Position numbers and translations under genes: made by a program. The notes beneath the pieces were generated by a model that was not told where the DNA came from, did no database searches, and worked only from the letters and a program-made list of their open reading frames with translations. A stretch of 64,000 nucleotides of DNA from Odontocerum albicorne (lineage: Eukaryota; Arthropoda; Insecta; Trichoptera; Odontoceridae), in the NCBI GenBank assembly GCA_949825065.1, contig OX463849.1, forward strand, positions 39,213,852 to 39,277,851, written 5' to 3'. This document shows positions 34,566 through 45,678 of the stretch, piece after piece. The stretch's first letter is position 1. Each line of letters starts with the position of its first letter.

Positions 34566-35807
34566 CGATGTTTGCTACTTAAGTTTTGAGATATGGCAAA
34601 ACCAGTGTAGATAGGTCAAATCTGACATCAGCATCGTAAAGTTTGACGTTTTTAATGGTATACGTGCTCAGAAAGTTTTGTCATACGAGTGCTATTTGTG
34701 TTGTTTACAGCGACTTGAAAAATTCATCTCGTCCAAAAATGGAATTAAATCGTGAACATTTTCGTATGATTATTTTTCATGATTTTCGACGTGGACTAAC
34801 TCAACAACAGTATGCCGATCAACTCGCTTCGACTTATGGTGATGAAGCACCAGCCCGGGCCACTGTGTTTCGCTGGTTTTCAGAATTCAATCATGGTCGT
34901 AGGTCGCTCCAGGACGAATTTCGTGAAGGTCGTCCAAAATCGGTTGTTGTGCCAGAAAACGTCGACGTTGTGCGTGAACTGATATTGCAAGATCGTCATG
35001 TGACTTATCGTGAGATTGAGCCATGTTTGGGCATTAGTTCCACTTGCATACATTCAATATTGCATGAACATTTGGCCGTCAAAAAGATTTGTTCGCGTTG
35101 GATACCGCATAGTTTGACAATCGCTCAAAAAAGGCTCGTGTCGATTGGTCCAAAAAAATGTTGGAAAAATTCGATCGCGGTGCTTCAAAAGACGTCTATA
35201 AGATCGTGACAGGCGACGAATCATGGATCTATGCATATGAGCCAGAAACTAAACAGCAGTCGACTATATGGGTCTTTCAAGACGAGCCAAATCCAACAAA
35301 AGTTGTTCGCGCACGAAGCACTTCGAAGAAAATGGTGGCTTGCTTCTTCGGTATAAATGGTCATGTCGCAACAGTGCCTTAAGTGGAACCTCGTATGGTC
35401 AATTCTGAATGGTACTCGTACACTACCATTTGTTTGCCAGAAGTGTTCGGAGAAATGAGGAAACCAACCGCCGAAGACGGATCATTCCCCACCACGACAA
35501 TTCGAGCTCTCACACATTGGCTCAAACAAGTGACTTTTTGAGCACTCAAAACATCGAGGTCAACGTTTTTCGATAAATTGCGAGGTCAACGTTTTTCGAC
35601 GCCTGAAGAAGCGGTTGATGCGTTCAAAACCCATGTTTTGAAGTTACCTCATTCTGAGTGGCAAAAGTGTTTCGAAAATTGGTTCAAACGCATGCAAATG
35701 TGTATTGATCTTCATGGAGAGTATTTAAAAAAAAAACAATAAAGCCATTTTCGATGATAAATATTTGTTTTTACTTGTCTGTCTCAAAACTTAAGTAGCA
35801 ACCCACG
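34566..35807 (+). mobile_element. DD34D mariner, internally deleted
   Basis: Inverted ends share TTGCTACTTAAGTTTTGAGA (34573-34592 and 35780-35800) and TA flanks at 34564-34565 and 35808-35809. 1242 bp. It carries a damaged transposase gene. Clearly a different mariner subgroup from the two intact copies. Confidence 0.9.
34739..35742 (+). pseudogene. mariner transposase pseudogene
   Basis: ATG 34739 opens MELNREHFRMIIFHDFRRGL, followed by a helix-turn-helix, EGRPKSVVVPENVD, a second DNA-binding motif and SRWIPHSLT. Damage: a frameshift near 35135; a TAA replaces a codon at 35380-35382; a frameshift in the HHDN region near 35500; and a deletion that removes the block with the third Asp (SPDLAPxD). 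At the deletion, GCGAGGTCAACGTTTTTCGA is present twice in tandem-like form (35567-35600). The first Asp (VTGDESWIYAYEPETKQQ) and the C-terminus ending GEYLKKKQ are kept. Catalytically dead. Confidence 0.9.
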
Positions 35808-35809
35808 TA

Positions 35810-36160
35810 CTATCCCTGGCTTTATCCAAGTGTCTCCTTACTGGGGATGCTTAGTTACAGATCATTAGAGAGTGGAAGACCACTTCGATTGGGTGTCCAC
35901 TTTTTTTGTTTGCTCAGGGATAATTTAGTTAACCCATCCATTCTGAACAGTTTTGGTTTGTATGTACCGGATAATTATTTGAGACAACGCACCCAAATAT
36001 TGTTCTGTCAACCTATAAATCGAACGAACCTGACTGGGAATACCGGTAGGTAGAGCAATCACACTTTTTAACTGTGTTTGTCCTCATATAGACGTGTTTC
36101 ATGTGTCACTCAGCTCATTCAGGAAAAAAACTTAAATTTAGTGTAATACTTGAAATATTT
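35810..36160 (+). mobile_element. LINE C-terminal fragment (Jockey/CR1-like)
   Basis: The frame 35847-36053 reads LSYRSLESGRPLRLGVHFFC, LLRDNLVNPSILNSFGLYVP, FCQPINRTNL, and in a shifted frame NCVCPHIDVFHVSLSSFRK. This follows the R.SLE.RR...FL..L..G..D.P.LLS...VP...R..T...R plan of LINE reverse transcriptase C-termini. It begins immediately after the mariner at 34566-35807, so the mariner probably landed in it. Confidence 0.65.
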
Positions 36161-36210
36161 TCATATTATTTAATATGCTTTATTTTGTCATAATGTTTTA
36201 GTGTAATATA

Positions 36211-37137
36211 CTACCTTGATCAAAAAGTTTTAGGACTTTATTCGTAAAATCGAAAATACAAGTTTATTCATCAAAATCGATATGGTCCTCCTTCCAAGTA
36301 CTCCCCATCGACTGCAACGCACTTACGCCAGCGCTTGATCCAATCCTCGAAACACCGCTGGTACTCAATTTTCGGTATGTCCATCAGAGCCGTCTTCGAT
36401 TTTTTCATGACATCCTCTCGGGCACTGTAACGCGTTCCGCGAAGCGGTTTTTTAAGTCGGTTGAACAGGAAAAAGTCGCAGGGAGCCAGATCAGGTGAAT
36501 TCAAAGGTTGCTGGATAGTAGTCGTGTTGTTTTTGGTCAAAAACTCATGGAAATCATGTCTCGCGATTTCAACGCGGTCCTTTTTTTTGCATGAAATTGA
36601 GGTCTTTCGGCACCAGTTTTGCAGCGACACGTCTGAGGCCCAAATCACTAACCAAAATATCTTGAGCGGATCCACAAGCGATGTTCAAGTCCTCTGCCAG
36701 CTCTCTGATGGTCAATTTGCGGTTTTCGGCCAACATTTCTTTGATTTTATCGATATTTTCATCGGTTTTCGACTGCCACTGCGTTCGTCATCCTCGACCG
36801 ACTCACGACCACTTCTGAAGCGTTCGTGCCACCGAAAAACACTTCTCCAGCATTTCCAAGGTCTGCGGACCTTTAAATCAGTTTTTCGCACAAAATTTAA
36901 TGCAAACTCGTTGATGCACAGTTGATACCATTTTCAAACTTGTAAAAAATCGAAAACACGCACAAAGGTAGATGCACTCAGCACAGCGTAACTTTTACAA
37001 ATGTAAAGCTATGACGCTGAAATTTGGAGGGAAGTGGCAATCAATGATAGATGTGGTAACCTAACAAAAAAGAATTCTAATCGGGTGACTGACAGCGCCA
37101 CACGGTGGCCGGTCCTAAAACTTTTTGACCAAGGTAG
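36211..37137 (-). mobile_element. mariner deletion derivative
   Basis: Inverted ends CTACCTTGATCAAAAAGTTT (36211-36230) and CTACCTTGGTCAAAAAGTTT (inverse, 37118-37137) are flanked by TA at 36209-36210 and 37138-37139. 927 bp, about 350 bp short of a full element. Confidence 0.92.
36271..36931 (-). pseudogene. mariner transposase with catalytic core deleted
   Basis: Start MVSTVHQRVCIKFCAKN then a stop and frameshifts; DENIDKIKEMLAENRKLTIR, ELAEDLNIACGSAQDI and VPKDLNFMQK-type sequence are recognisable as the DNA-binding part. The chain then jumps from RVEIAR directly to EFLTKNNTTTIQQPLNSPDL, APCDFFLF and the C-terminus ending CVAVDGEYLEGG. The region with the first two catalytic Asp residues is gone; the third (APCD) remains. 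The end nearest 36271 is the C-terminus. Confidence 0.85.
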
Positions 37138-37139
37138 TA

Positions 37140-38044
37140 TACATTTTTACTATTGTTTTTAACAAATAAGTTTTAAAAGTTTGAATTGTTTTACATATGT
37201 ATTTTATGTACTAGTTATGTTAGGTCCTTGCAGAATTAGAGGAACCTGTAATGTGTAAAAGAATTGAATAAATATCAATAAATGGACTTGAATAAATCTT
37301 ATATGCGCATTGCAAGGTTTTTAACTAAAAAAAAAAATTTTTTTAACGGTGAGGGCCTCTCGTAACTTAAATTTACCCAAAATTTAACTCAACTGATCAT
37401 AACACTTAAAACAGTATTGAAAATGTGGACCCAAGACAAGGTTAAAATTAAAACAATTTATAAATAATTGTACTTTCTTTGGAAGGTGTTTAATATATTT
37501 TCTGATATAAAATATGTAAATTGTGCTCCACAAATCTTTCACAAGATTACGATAAAAGTTAGTGTATATTATTCAAGTCTCAAACTCCAAAAATGGAACA
37601 TGTTGAGAACAACCGTCGTAAGCAGTATCCTCGACATAAATTACTTCGGAGATAAATGAAAATATTTTCGAGTATGAATATGCGAGATCAAATTAATTAA
37701 TGTTATAAGTTAACATTCGAAAACAAGGCAGGTAACTTAATTAGCGTGAGACAGCAACTAATTACATAATAAAAAAAAGCCGAACAATAATTCAATACGC
37801 AAAATTCAATTGACTATTGTTGATATAATGCCGAGTAGCTCATTTGTGGTTTTAAAAAAAACTTGACTTACAGAAACTTGATCGAATTTATTGAAAGGGA
37901 AATAAATATCTTTAAGAAAAAGGCCCAGTGTATATATTTTTTTTCTAATCCAATTAAATATATGTTCGTTAAACATTTATGTGTAAGCACTGTTACTAGG
38001 TTATTAAAAAAATTAGACCACTTCATTGAAGTATAATTTTTTTT
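37140..38044. other. no feature seen
   Basis: No supported gene. TTAGGTCCTTGCAGAATTAG at about 37219 recalls the mariner copy 1 end for 10 bases but goes no further. Confidence 0.3.
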
Positions 38045-38430
38045 AGAAAGAAATGCATGCATCGAGAAGAATACATGAAGTGACAATGTATGACTGAATA
38101 CGAAATGACGTGATGAGGGATGAGTGTGAACTTAAAGCTGATATGTTAAGTAATATGAAGAAGAGCACGCTGATATGGTTAAGACATGTGGAACGAATGA
38201 ATGAATAAAGACTAACAACACAGATATATAGTGCAAATGTGAGTGGAAGGCGGGTGAAAGGAAGACCAAGAAAAGTATGGTTGGATCAAATAAGTGATAT
38301 TCTGAAAGAAGGAAACGTAGCAAGTCAGGGAAATCGTAGAAGTTCTATGAGGTGTATGGATGTGTGTCGATAGGAAAATCTTGCGCTGTCCTCTCTACCT
38401 ACCCCGACATGGACATGGCGTGCTGGTATG
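38045..38430 (+). mobile_element. LINE B (RTE-like) 3' coding fragment
   Basis: In broken frames: RDECELKADMLSNMKKSTL, LRHVERMNE, then VKGRPRKVWLDQISDILKEG and SQGNRRSSMRCMDVCR with stop. The following GTCCTCTCTACCTACCCCG is also seen (inverse) at 46930-46960. Multiple stops. Confidence 0.75.
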
Positions 38431-38508
38431 TATATTTAAGATTCACGTTTATTAAAATATGGGATACATATTTCAATTGAGTACGATTTATTACTATATC
38501 ATTATAAC

Positions 38509-38590
38509 ACATCGATCAATAAGTCCCGGGACTAACTACTAAAACAACATTTGCTTGCCAAAATTCTTATTTATTCATCAACAGCGCGAG
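38509..38590 (-). mobile_element. mariner end fragment
   Basis: ATCAATAAGTCCCGGGACTA and AACAACATTTGC...CAAAATTCTTATTTATTCATCA match the inverse of the 3' end at 33590-33650. Only the terminal repeat and last codons (DE, stop) remain. Confidence 0.8.
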
Positions 38591-40435
38591 TGAGTGAACA
38601 AACGTTTATTAACTAACCAAATGACATAAATAAGGCGCAACAGAAAAAAACTTATTTTTGTTTTATTTGAAATATCAAAAAACATAAGTCAATCATGTAT
38701 GTTTTATTATAATTATATTGTTTTTGCAATTTTTGTTACGTAAGATACTTGTAGAACATATAAGTTATGTATATCAAAGATACTTGCAAAACATAACATT
38801 AAAAAAAACTTGTAGACAAAAATATGTTATATAGCGATGTTTCGATTAAAAGTTCGAATAACACTTCGAACTCTAAAGCATATACAAAAGTTCAAAAGAA
38901 AAAGCAACGTAAAAGATTTAAACTGGAATTTGCAAAGAAAATTCAAACTTTCTACATACAATATTTGAACTGTAGGTTGCGAGGTAAATGCAACCCTAAA
39001 GCGGTCAGACCAGGGAGTGTTTTGTATATTTCATTGTAAAAATTAAAAAAATACAAATAATAGAATATAAAAAAAAGTCGGAGGGGAATGCAACCTTTCA
39101 ACTAACAAAATTTGAACAGTAAGTTGAAAGGTCATATCTCATCAAGACGTATTACCATTATTACGTACGGGAGTGCTGAAAGGTGAAGAAAATATATACA
39201 TAGAGGAAGTTCTGGTATTCTTAGGCGATAGGCTGCAAGTTTTGATTGAGTATATAATTAAGGATGAATGCAAACCAGTGCATTATGTTAAAATAATAAT
39301 AAAGCCAAAGTAATTTAGGTTTGAAATGATTCAGTATAAAATAATAGCTTTAAAATGAATTAACCAAACCGAGTTTACGGGCTCTAGCCAGTAATTCGAA
39401 CTTCGGTTTTTTGTTATTGTTAGATTAAGAGTGATTTTGTAACAAATAACGATTTAAAAAAAAACAATCAATTTTTTTACGTGCAAACGTTGTTCTACGT
39501 GATTCATCAGTCGGAAAAATATTGAAAAAATGTCTTCATAAAGAAATTATTCTAACAGGAGTATTTTTACAGCAGTGCATATTTTATTTGATTGTTCATT
39601 CAATAATATTTAAAATTAAAACATTCTTAACGAGCTTTATATTTTTTTACCAGATATGTTACGATGAATGTTTTGAAAAAACATGTTGATTTATTAATTA
39701 AAAACATATACAAACAAATTATTTTCACGTTTTGCAAACCGCGTTGCATACATAACCCCGTTTAAAATTCACAAAAATTAAACATTTTTTTCTTAAATGT
39801 ATAAAATATATTTAAATAAAGATAATCCCGCACTATGGGCAACTCTAAGGGGCCGAAACTCTGGAGAGAAAAGATTAATTATGAATATAAATTGCTAAAT
39901 CAAATTCTTTGTGTCAGGACGTTTACCTTACGCTGTAGTCATAAACTGTTTCTCTGAAATCTTTTAAACTAGTTTTATTTTAAAATGTAGTCAGTTAGGC
40001 TTATGTCGATACAGATTTAACATGTGTGGTCTAATAAGAGCAGACAGTGTGTTCAAGACAGTCATGGAATGATAAAAATTAGACAGTGGCTAAAACATAC
40101 AGCGCTACTTCGAGACATCTGTGATTCCAAAAGCGTACCAATAATTTATGACAGCCCCTAAGCACCAGCGAAAAAAATTCAAACTAAAAAAGTTTGTTAG
40201 TAAAACCAACCCTGAAGTGAAACCGCCAGGAATCAAACGTAAGCCTCATGGGTGTATATGTAATCATACTAAGTGTTTTAAAACTTTAAACACAAGAGCC
40301 ATCCGAGGTTTAAATGAGTTCTGGATTTAAAGATTTCAAAACACCCCAACCCTCGAAGTAAATTCATATGACTTTGTGGAAAACTAGTTTTTTCATGAAA
40401 TTCATAAAAACAAATACGTGTGTAGATTTATTTAA
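38591..40435. other. no gene seen
   Basis: AT-rich. Basic-residue frames at 38824-39039 and 40148-40330 look like chance Lys/Asn translation of A-rich DNA. Confidence 0.3.
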
Positions 40436-40512
40436 CACTTCATTGTAAAAGCAGTTTGGCGTTCTTAATCCTAGGCGACAATCTCTTTCAACCAACCAGA
40501 AGAACAAATACT
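40436..40512 (-). repeat. LINE/SINE shared 3' tail
   Basis: The minus strand reads CTGGTTGGTTGAAAGAGATT then GTCGCC and a short tail, the conserved 3' end of LINE D and the type 2 SINEs. Confidence 0.65.
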
Positions 40513-40823
40513 GCCTTTAACCGAGATTCCCAAAATCTATCTGTCAAATATAACAAATTCCAGTAATGTTTTCATTCTTTTGTTCGATTTTTTATAAATG
40601 ACATCATTAAAGAATTTAAATTCCTCTGAAAACCCCCAATTGTGTTGGCTCAATCTGCTCGTTCTTACAGAGCATGGATAACCCAGCCCGAAAGTTTGTA
40701 TAGGCTGACAAATGAAACGGTATTCCGGAATTTCTGCTAAACTAATGTTGCGGCTATAAAATTGGATAACAATAGAGGCAGGCACCCATGCTTAGACATT
40801 TCAAAATGACCAAAAAATGGCAA

Positions 40824-41340
40824 TTAGATGTAATGAATATGGTATATAGGTTCGCGCAAAAATAACTTTCTTATTTGTTTTCCTAATAACTTTTTAAAAA
40901 AATGAAATAAACACAAATGGAAATGAATTCGTTTTAAACGGAAATGTACCTCATCGCTCATCATTAATTTGCAGTGGAATTCGTCACCATTTTCTGCTAC
41001 GTTGAACAGGGCGCATGAGTATTCAGACGTAATGGTTTGTCTTCGACGACGTTGTTGCACCAACTGGATTTCAAAAGGATAGAGATGCAAATCACAGTAC
41101 TATATGTAAAATTCGTTGTAGCGTGCGTCAAGAGAGCTGTAATTTAATAGCGCGTGTTCTGCTCGATGTATGTTCTTCAACAATCGCCGCTGCACGCGCA
41201 ATATTGATGTTGGATTGACTGATCCGTTGTCTTCCTGTACGTCTTGCATCTACGACAGATAACCGTTGCTTAAAATATTGAAACGAACTTCGAATAGTAG
41301 GCGCAATAGAAGCTGTTGCTACGTTAAAAAATCGCCTGTA
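40824..41340 (-). pseudogene. decayed Tc3-like transposase
   Basis: Minus strand, reading toward 40824: SVVDARRTGRQRISQSNINI, ARAAAIVEEHTSS, RTLQRILH, MHLYPFEIQLVQQ, then NVAENGDEFHCKLMMSDEVH with the first catalytic Asp in MSDEVHF. This is the order seen in insect transposases usually annotated as Tc3-like (helix-turn-helix, LHLYPYKIQ, DE.HF). Downstream parts including later catalytic residues are lost. Frameshifts present; no terminal repeats found. Confidence 0.7.
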
Positions 41341-42090
41341 TTTTATCTTTGAGTTTAAATAATTGATTTATTGATTAAGGGAAATTATGACAATTTTCAC
41401 AAGTTGTGTTATTGTGTATCGCTCCATATTAAATATCTTACTTTAGACATGTAAGATAATAACAAAAGACTCCTCGAAAATTTAACTAGATTCAAGATAT
41501 TTGGAAATATGTACAGGCTGTTATTACTTATATGGTTTTATGAAATATATATTTTTTGAAACTGAATTAACTACACGAATCCTTCTTCACATTTTAGTAT
41601 TAATAAGAGTGAAGTATCCTCGTTCAATATTACAGTTGAGAACAAAGTATTTTGTGGTTTGGATCTTTTTTGCTTATGTATTATATAACTATGATAATGC
41701 ATTAATTTTACGGTTCAATAAAGGTATAAAAAAGGCAAACGTTAGATAAAGAGTGTAAAGTCGTTTCCTATAAAAGCATCTCGAAGAATTTCAATGCGCG
41801 ATTATTTTTAAAACTATATTAATATTTTTTTTTAATTAAGTTCACACGACATCTGAATCAAATATATATTTTTTTAAAATTCATTCCTAAAATTCGAATT
41901 TAATATATATTATCTAAAGTGATAGTATAGAATTAAAGAACATTTTCACAGAATGAGGGACCAAGTTTGTTGTCGTTTAAACAAGACTTTTTTAACAGTT
42001 CTAGACAGAAACTGCCAAAACAAAATAACCTAGGTTCCTTAAAATGTCATATTGCAAATGCACTAAAGAACGAAAAACAATAGCCGACGC
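41341..42090. other. no feature seen
   Basis: AT-rich, no gene. Confidence 0.3.
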
Positions 42091-42343
42091 TTAACACGTT
42101 CACTGCGTCGAACACGGCTCCCGTGTCCATAAAAAATAGCCTTGAATGTTGAGTGCACTCATAAACGTCTCCCGATAAGGATTCGTCGCCGGTTTCATGT
42201 GTTTTGAAGACACGAAGGAATACACTTGTATATGATGTTTCAATAGAAAGTAGAATTTGATTTTTAACAAAGTTATGGGTTTTCAATAATTCGCGAATTT
42301 TCAGCATCTCTGTATGACATCTTATACGCAGTTAACGTGTTAA
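42091..42343. mobile_element. piggyBac-type MITE
   Basis: TTAA at 42091-42094 and 42340-42343 flanks inverted ends CACGTTCACTGCGT and (inverse of right) CACGTTAACTGCGT, 13 of 14 matching. TTAA duplication with short ends starting CA/CC is the piggyBac signature. 245 bp between the duplications, no transposase. Confidence 0.8.
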
Positions 42344-43829
42344 GCGGCATCAAATCAATGAATCACGTTCGAAAATTGTGCCATGGAACAAACTTTCTGA
42401 GCATCTTGTTAGCTCGCTCGCTCACTAAAAATGCATGTCTTGCAATGAGGATTGGAAGAATTTCCATTGTATTATTGGAGATACATAAAGTCGCCTACAT
42501 TAAAAACCAAAAACAAATATAAAACTTAACAGATTTCTTATCGCAAAAATGTATATTTGATTGGGTATTTGGATAAGAAAATATTTGTTATTTATGAGTA
42601 ATAATATCCAAATTTGAAATAAATACTTATGTCAGACTGTACTGTTCTCGATGTTACATAAACTTAATTTGACAAGTAACACGAGCCCACCTAGGATAAA
42701 TTATATCAATAACCTACAAAATATCATATATTATTAATGATTACATATAGGCCTCGACATTTTTTTACAATCCTACTCGCGTGCATAAAATTATAATAGA
42801 ACACAAATATATGCAACTAAATTTAAATAAAACATAATTCTTGCTTGAATTATAATAAATTAACATATATTGAGTTTTTTTTTTTTTTTTTTGTCTCGCA
42901 ATATCATCGTGAATATTTATTTAAGAGTATTCAGAAATATATATCTTAAAAATAGAATTCGTCTTGTAACAATGAAATAAGTCATCGTGTAAAATTAACA
43001 TTTCTCGATAATCGTAACTGTCGATTACACAAGGCGAGTTGAGTTTACTAGACCTCCGTTAAGCGATCGAATTAGTTAGTGAGCGAGTAACGACTTCATA
43101 AGTCTCAGGAAAATAGCGCTTGACTATGTCTCGGACCTCTGCATTAGTTGTTACAACAAATAATTTATATAACTGCATGACAAGACTACACAGATTGGGC
43201 AATCAGTATGGGAATTGTGTGGACCTTTGTATGACTTTCATCACTTGCAAGAGTTAAATAATTAAGTTGTTCTTGTAAGGATGAATTAAGTAAATGATGT
43301 GTTTGCTTTTTATGTTGAGCTCGTATTAAACTAGGGTTTTTTCTATTGTATAAACACTGCTTACATGTAGATTGTATTATTTTGTAATTTGTTGAATCAA
43401 AAAGATCATTTGATCGTTTACATAAATAAATTAATTTCAAAGTCGTGCTCTGAGATCCGCCAGCTCAGCGATGAACCGGATCACCAAGTCAAAGAGGTCT
43501 AATAAGTTTCCCACAGAACTTTCTGTGTTGGTGGGCCTGTTCTCTGGAATAGACTTCTTAGAATTAATGCAAAGCCTTCAGAGGTCAGTAAAAATGTTCC
43601 TTTACACTAGCAGCCATCGAGGCGCCCTTGGCTTACTGCTACTAAATATGCTCAAAAACAAATAACCGTCACCATTTCACTCACTTTCCACAGCACGGCG
43701 TATACTACTGAAATATATGTATAAGCTAATTATCTCAATACATTTTCCATACTTAACCAAATTTAAGATTAGTTTAATGTAAATTTACTGCTCGCTTTTA
43801 CAAGTCTCACAAGGCGAGACAATTAGCCA
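42344..43829. other. no gene seen
   Basis: AT-rich with a T run near 42876-42891. The 64-codon frame at 43471-43665 has coding-like composition (GLFSGIDFLELMQSLQRSVK) but no recognised family; it may belong to the LINE just downstream. Confidence 0.3.
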
Positions 43830-44609
43830 ACATGTGAAATCTCCTTTCCTTTCCGCTATCACATATTTTTCTATTGATTAATGATACCTCACATTTATTG
43901 CTGTTATTTTTTATATATTAGGTGTTAACATAAGTTGTGTCCGTTTTTTTCCAATTGAAAAATGAGCACTAAAAGTAAAACAAAATGGTAAATGTTATAC
44001 GCCATTCGAAAGAAAATTTTCTGTGCTCTACAAGATATTGTGTTTGCTTTTACGTTACACATATTATTTTATTTGATTACAAGCCTTCAAAATGGAATGT
44101 CAAGTAGACGAAAGTGAGCATTTTCGACACCTTCTTCTGTTCGCGTTCAATCGAGGGAATAAAGCTGCCAAAGCTGCTCGCGATATTTGCGAAGTGTACG
44201 GTGAAGATGTTATGAATGAAAGGACAGCTCGTCGATGGTTTTTCCGTTTCAAAGACGGTAATTTTACGTTACATATATTATTTTATTTGGCTTGTAATCA
44301 AATAAAATAATATTTGTAACGTAACAGCAAACACAATATCTTGTAGAGCAGAAAATTTTCTTTCGAATGACGCATAACATTTACCATTTTGTTTTACTTT
44401 TGGTGCTCATTTTTAGATTGGAAAAAAACGGACACAACTTATGTTAACACCCAACATTTCATACGCACAACATTTATGAACAATAATTTAAATATTTTTT
44501 GCGACCATGTAACTTTTTTATAGTTTTGTCTAGTTGATTGGAAGAGATTGTCATTTAGCAATAAGCCCGCCATATTGATAAATAATGAAGTGTCAATAAA
44601 AAAGGTCGC
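43830..44609 (+). mobile_element. LINE D 3' UTR split by a mariner foldback
   Basis: CTCCTTTCCTTTCCGC and ATTGATTAATGATACCTCAC upstream, and GCGACCATGTAACTTTTTTA followed by TTGGAAGAGATTGTC downstream, match consecutive parts of the LINE D 3' UTR at 3060-3345. The two halves are separated by 43918-44454. Confidence 0.75.
43918..44454. mobile_element. mariner-derived foldback element
   Basis: 537 bp. Arms of about 166 bp, 43918-44085 and the inverse of 44289-44454, begin TTAGGTGTTAACATAAGTTG (TTGGGTG on the right) and are over 90 percent identical. Between them is the first 58 codons of a mariner transposase (ATG 44092, RGNKAAKAARDICEVYGEDV, NERTARRWFFRFKDGN). A third, direct copy of the inner arm sequence (44262-44288) joins the gene fragment to the right arm. 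A TA precedes the left arm (43916-43917); the right side has CA. Confidence 0.9.
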
Positions 44610-44854
44610 AAGTGAAATAATCGAGCGCTCAAACTTGACTCCGGTGGTTCACTCGTTAGATGGCTAACTCTCTACCTCAATTAGACATGACGAATTCCCA
44701 GTCGACGACTGAATTCACCGCCGATTGGCGAGTAGCCTAGTCTAATCGAGGCATTAATCATGTGCTTTAGACGAAAATTAAGATTATAAGGACACAAATA
44801 AATTCTTTGCAGACTCTGCCTCTTCAGATACACACAACAAGAGGCAAATAACTT
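44610..44854. other. no feature seen
   Basis: Between LINE D and a SINE. Nothing named. Confidence 0.3.
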
Positions 44855-45045
44855 TTAATGGCGATCTCGTCTTTAAGTAAGACGTCTTTCTTCCAACTCG
44901 TTTGAACCCAGGTTTAAAAAAAAAGATTCTTGGGTTTCACTTGCGACATGAATATTTTATTTTAAGCTTTCTGGTTGGTTGGAAGAGATTGCCACATTCC
45001 AATAAACCCGCAAGTTTGTGCTGTATTCAACGAAAGTGTAAAACG
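44855..45045 (+). repeat. type 2 SINE (tRNA head plus LINE tail)
   Basis: Head ATGGCGATCTCGTCTTTAAG with B box-like CGTTTGAACCC; tail CTGGTTGGTTGGAAGAGATT, GCCACATTCCAATAAACCCG and CAACGAAAGTGTAA. The tail equals that of LINE D, the presumed source of reverse transcriptase. Confidence 0.75.
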
Positions 45046-45678
45046 TACATACAAAGTTGACATCACTGAAACTCTTCGCTTATTTTATACACAATTATAT
45101 TGACCCGTAACATAATGGCTTCATAGCTTCAATTAGTGAAGACTACCAAAAATACAGAAAATTGGGCATTCATCATGGATATAAAAGACGAAAATTCAAA
45201 ACAGTGTTTTCTGATTAAAAAAAGGATATTTCTTAAATAAGGATTATATAATGAATGGAAACAAAAATACTACAAGTAACTAGTAAATGTATAAATACAT
45301 AACCCTATAACCAATTATTGCTACAGTTGCTGACATACTACTGTTGCAAATATTGCATAAATACTGTTATCTAAAAATATTTTATAACTCAACTAATTAA
45401 AACATTGAAATTAAGTCTGTAAGGAAATCGTTAATCGTAAAAAGTCAAAATTACTGCAGATTGAAGGTAATATAACAGTAATTTATGTACGACTCGTAAG
45501 CATTGATTTTTTTAACAGGAAATTTTCGGACATATAATTCTGATTCTTAATTATATTATCTGAATAAATAGAATTTGTGCTCTAATTTAAAATATTACTT
45601 GGATTGGTTTTAACATGATTTTGAGTTATGCTTGCACTTACAATATAATCCCTTATACTCGTACGAGTACACAAGTTA
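45046..45678. other. no feature seen
   Basis: AT-rich, no supported gene. Confidence 0.3.

Noticed and set aside
37215..37240. TTAGGTCCTTGCAGAATTAG as a third cecropia-type mariner end
   Set aside because: Only the first ten bases match, no partner end and no transposase sequence nearby.
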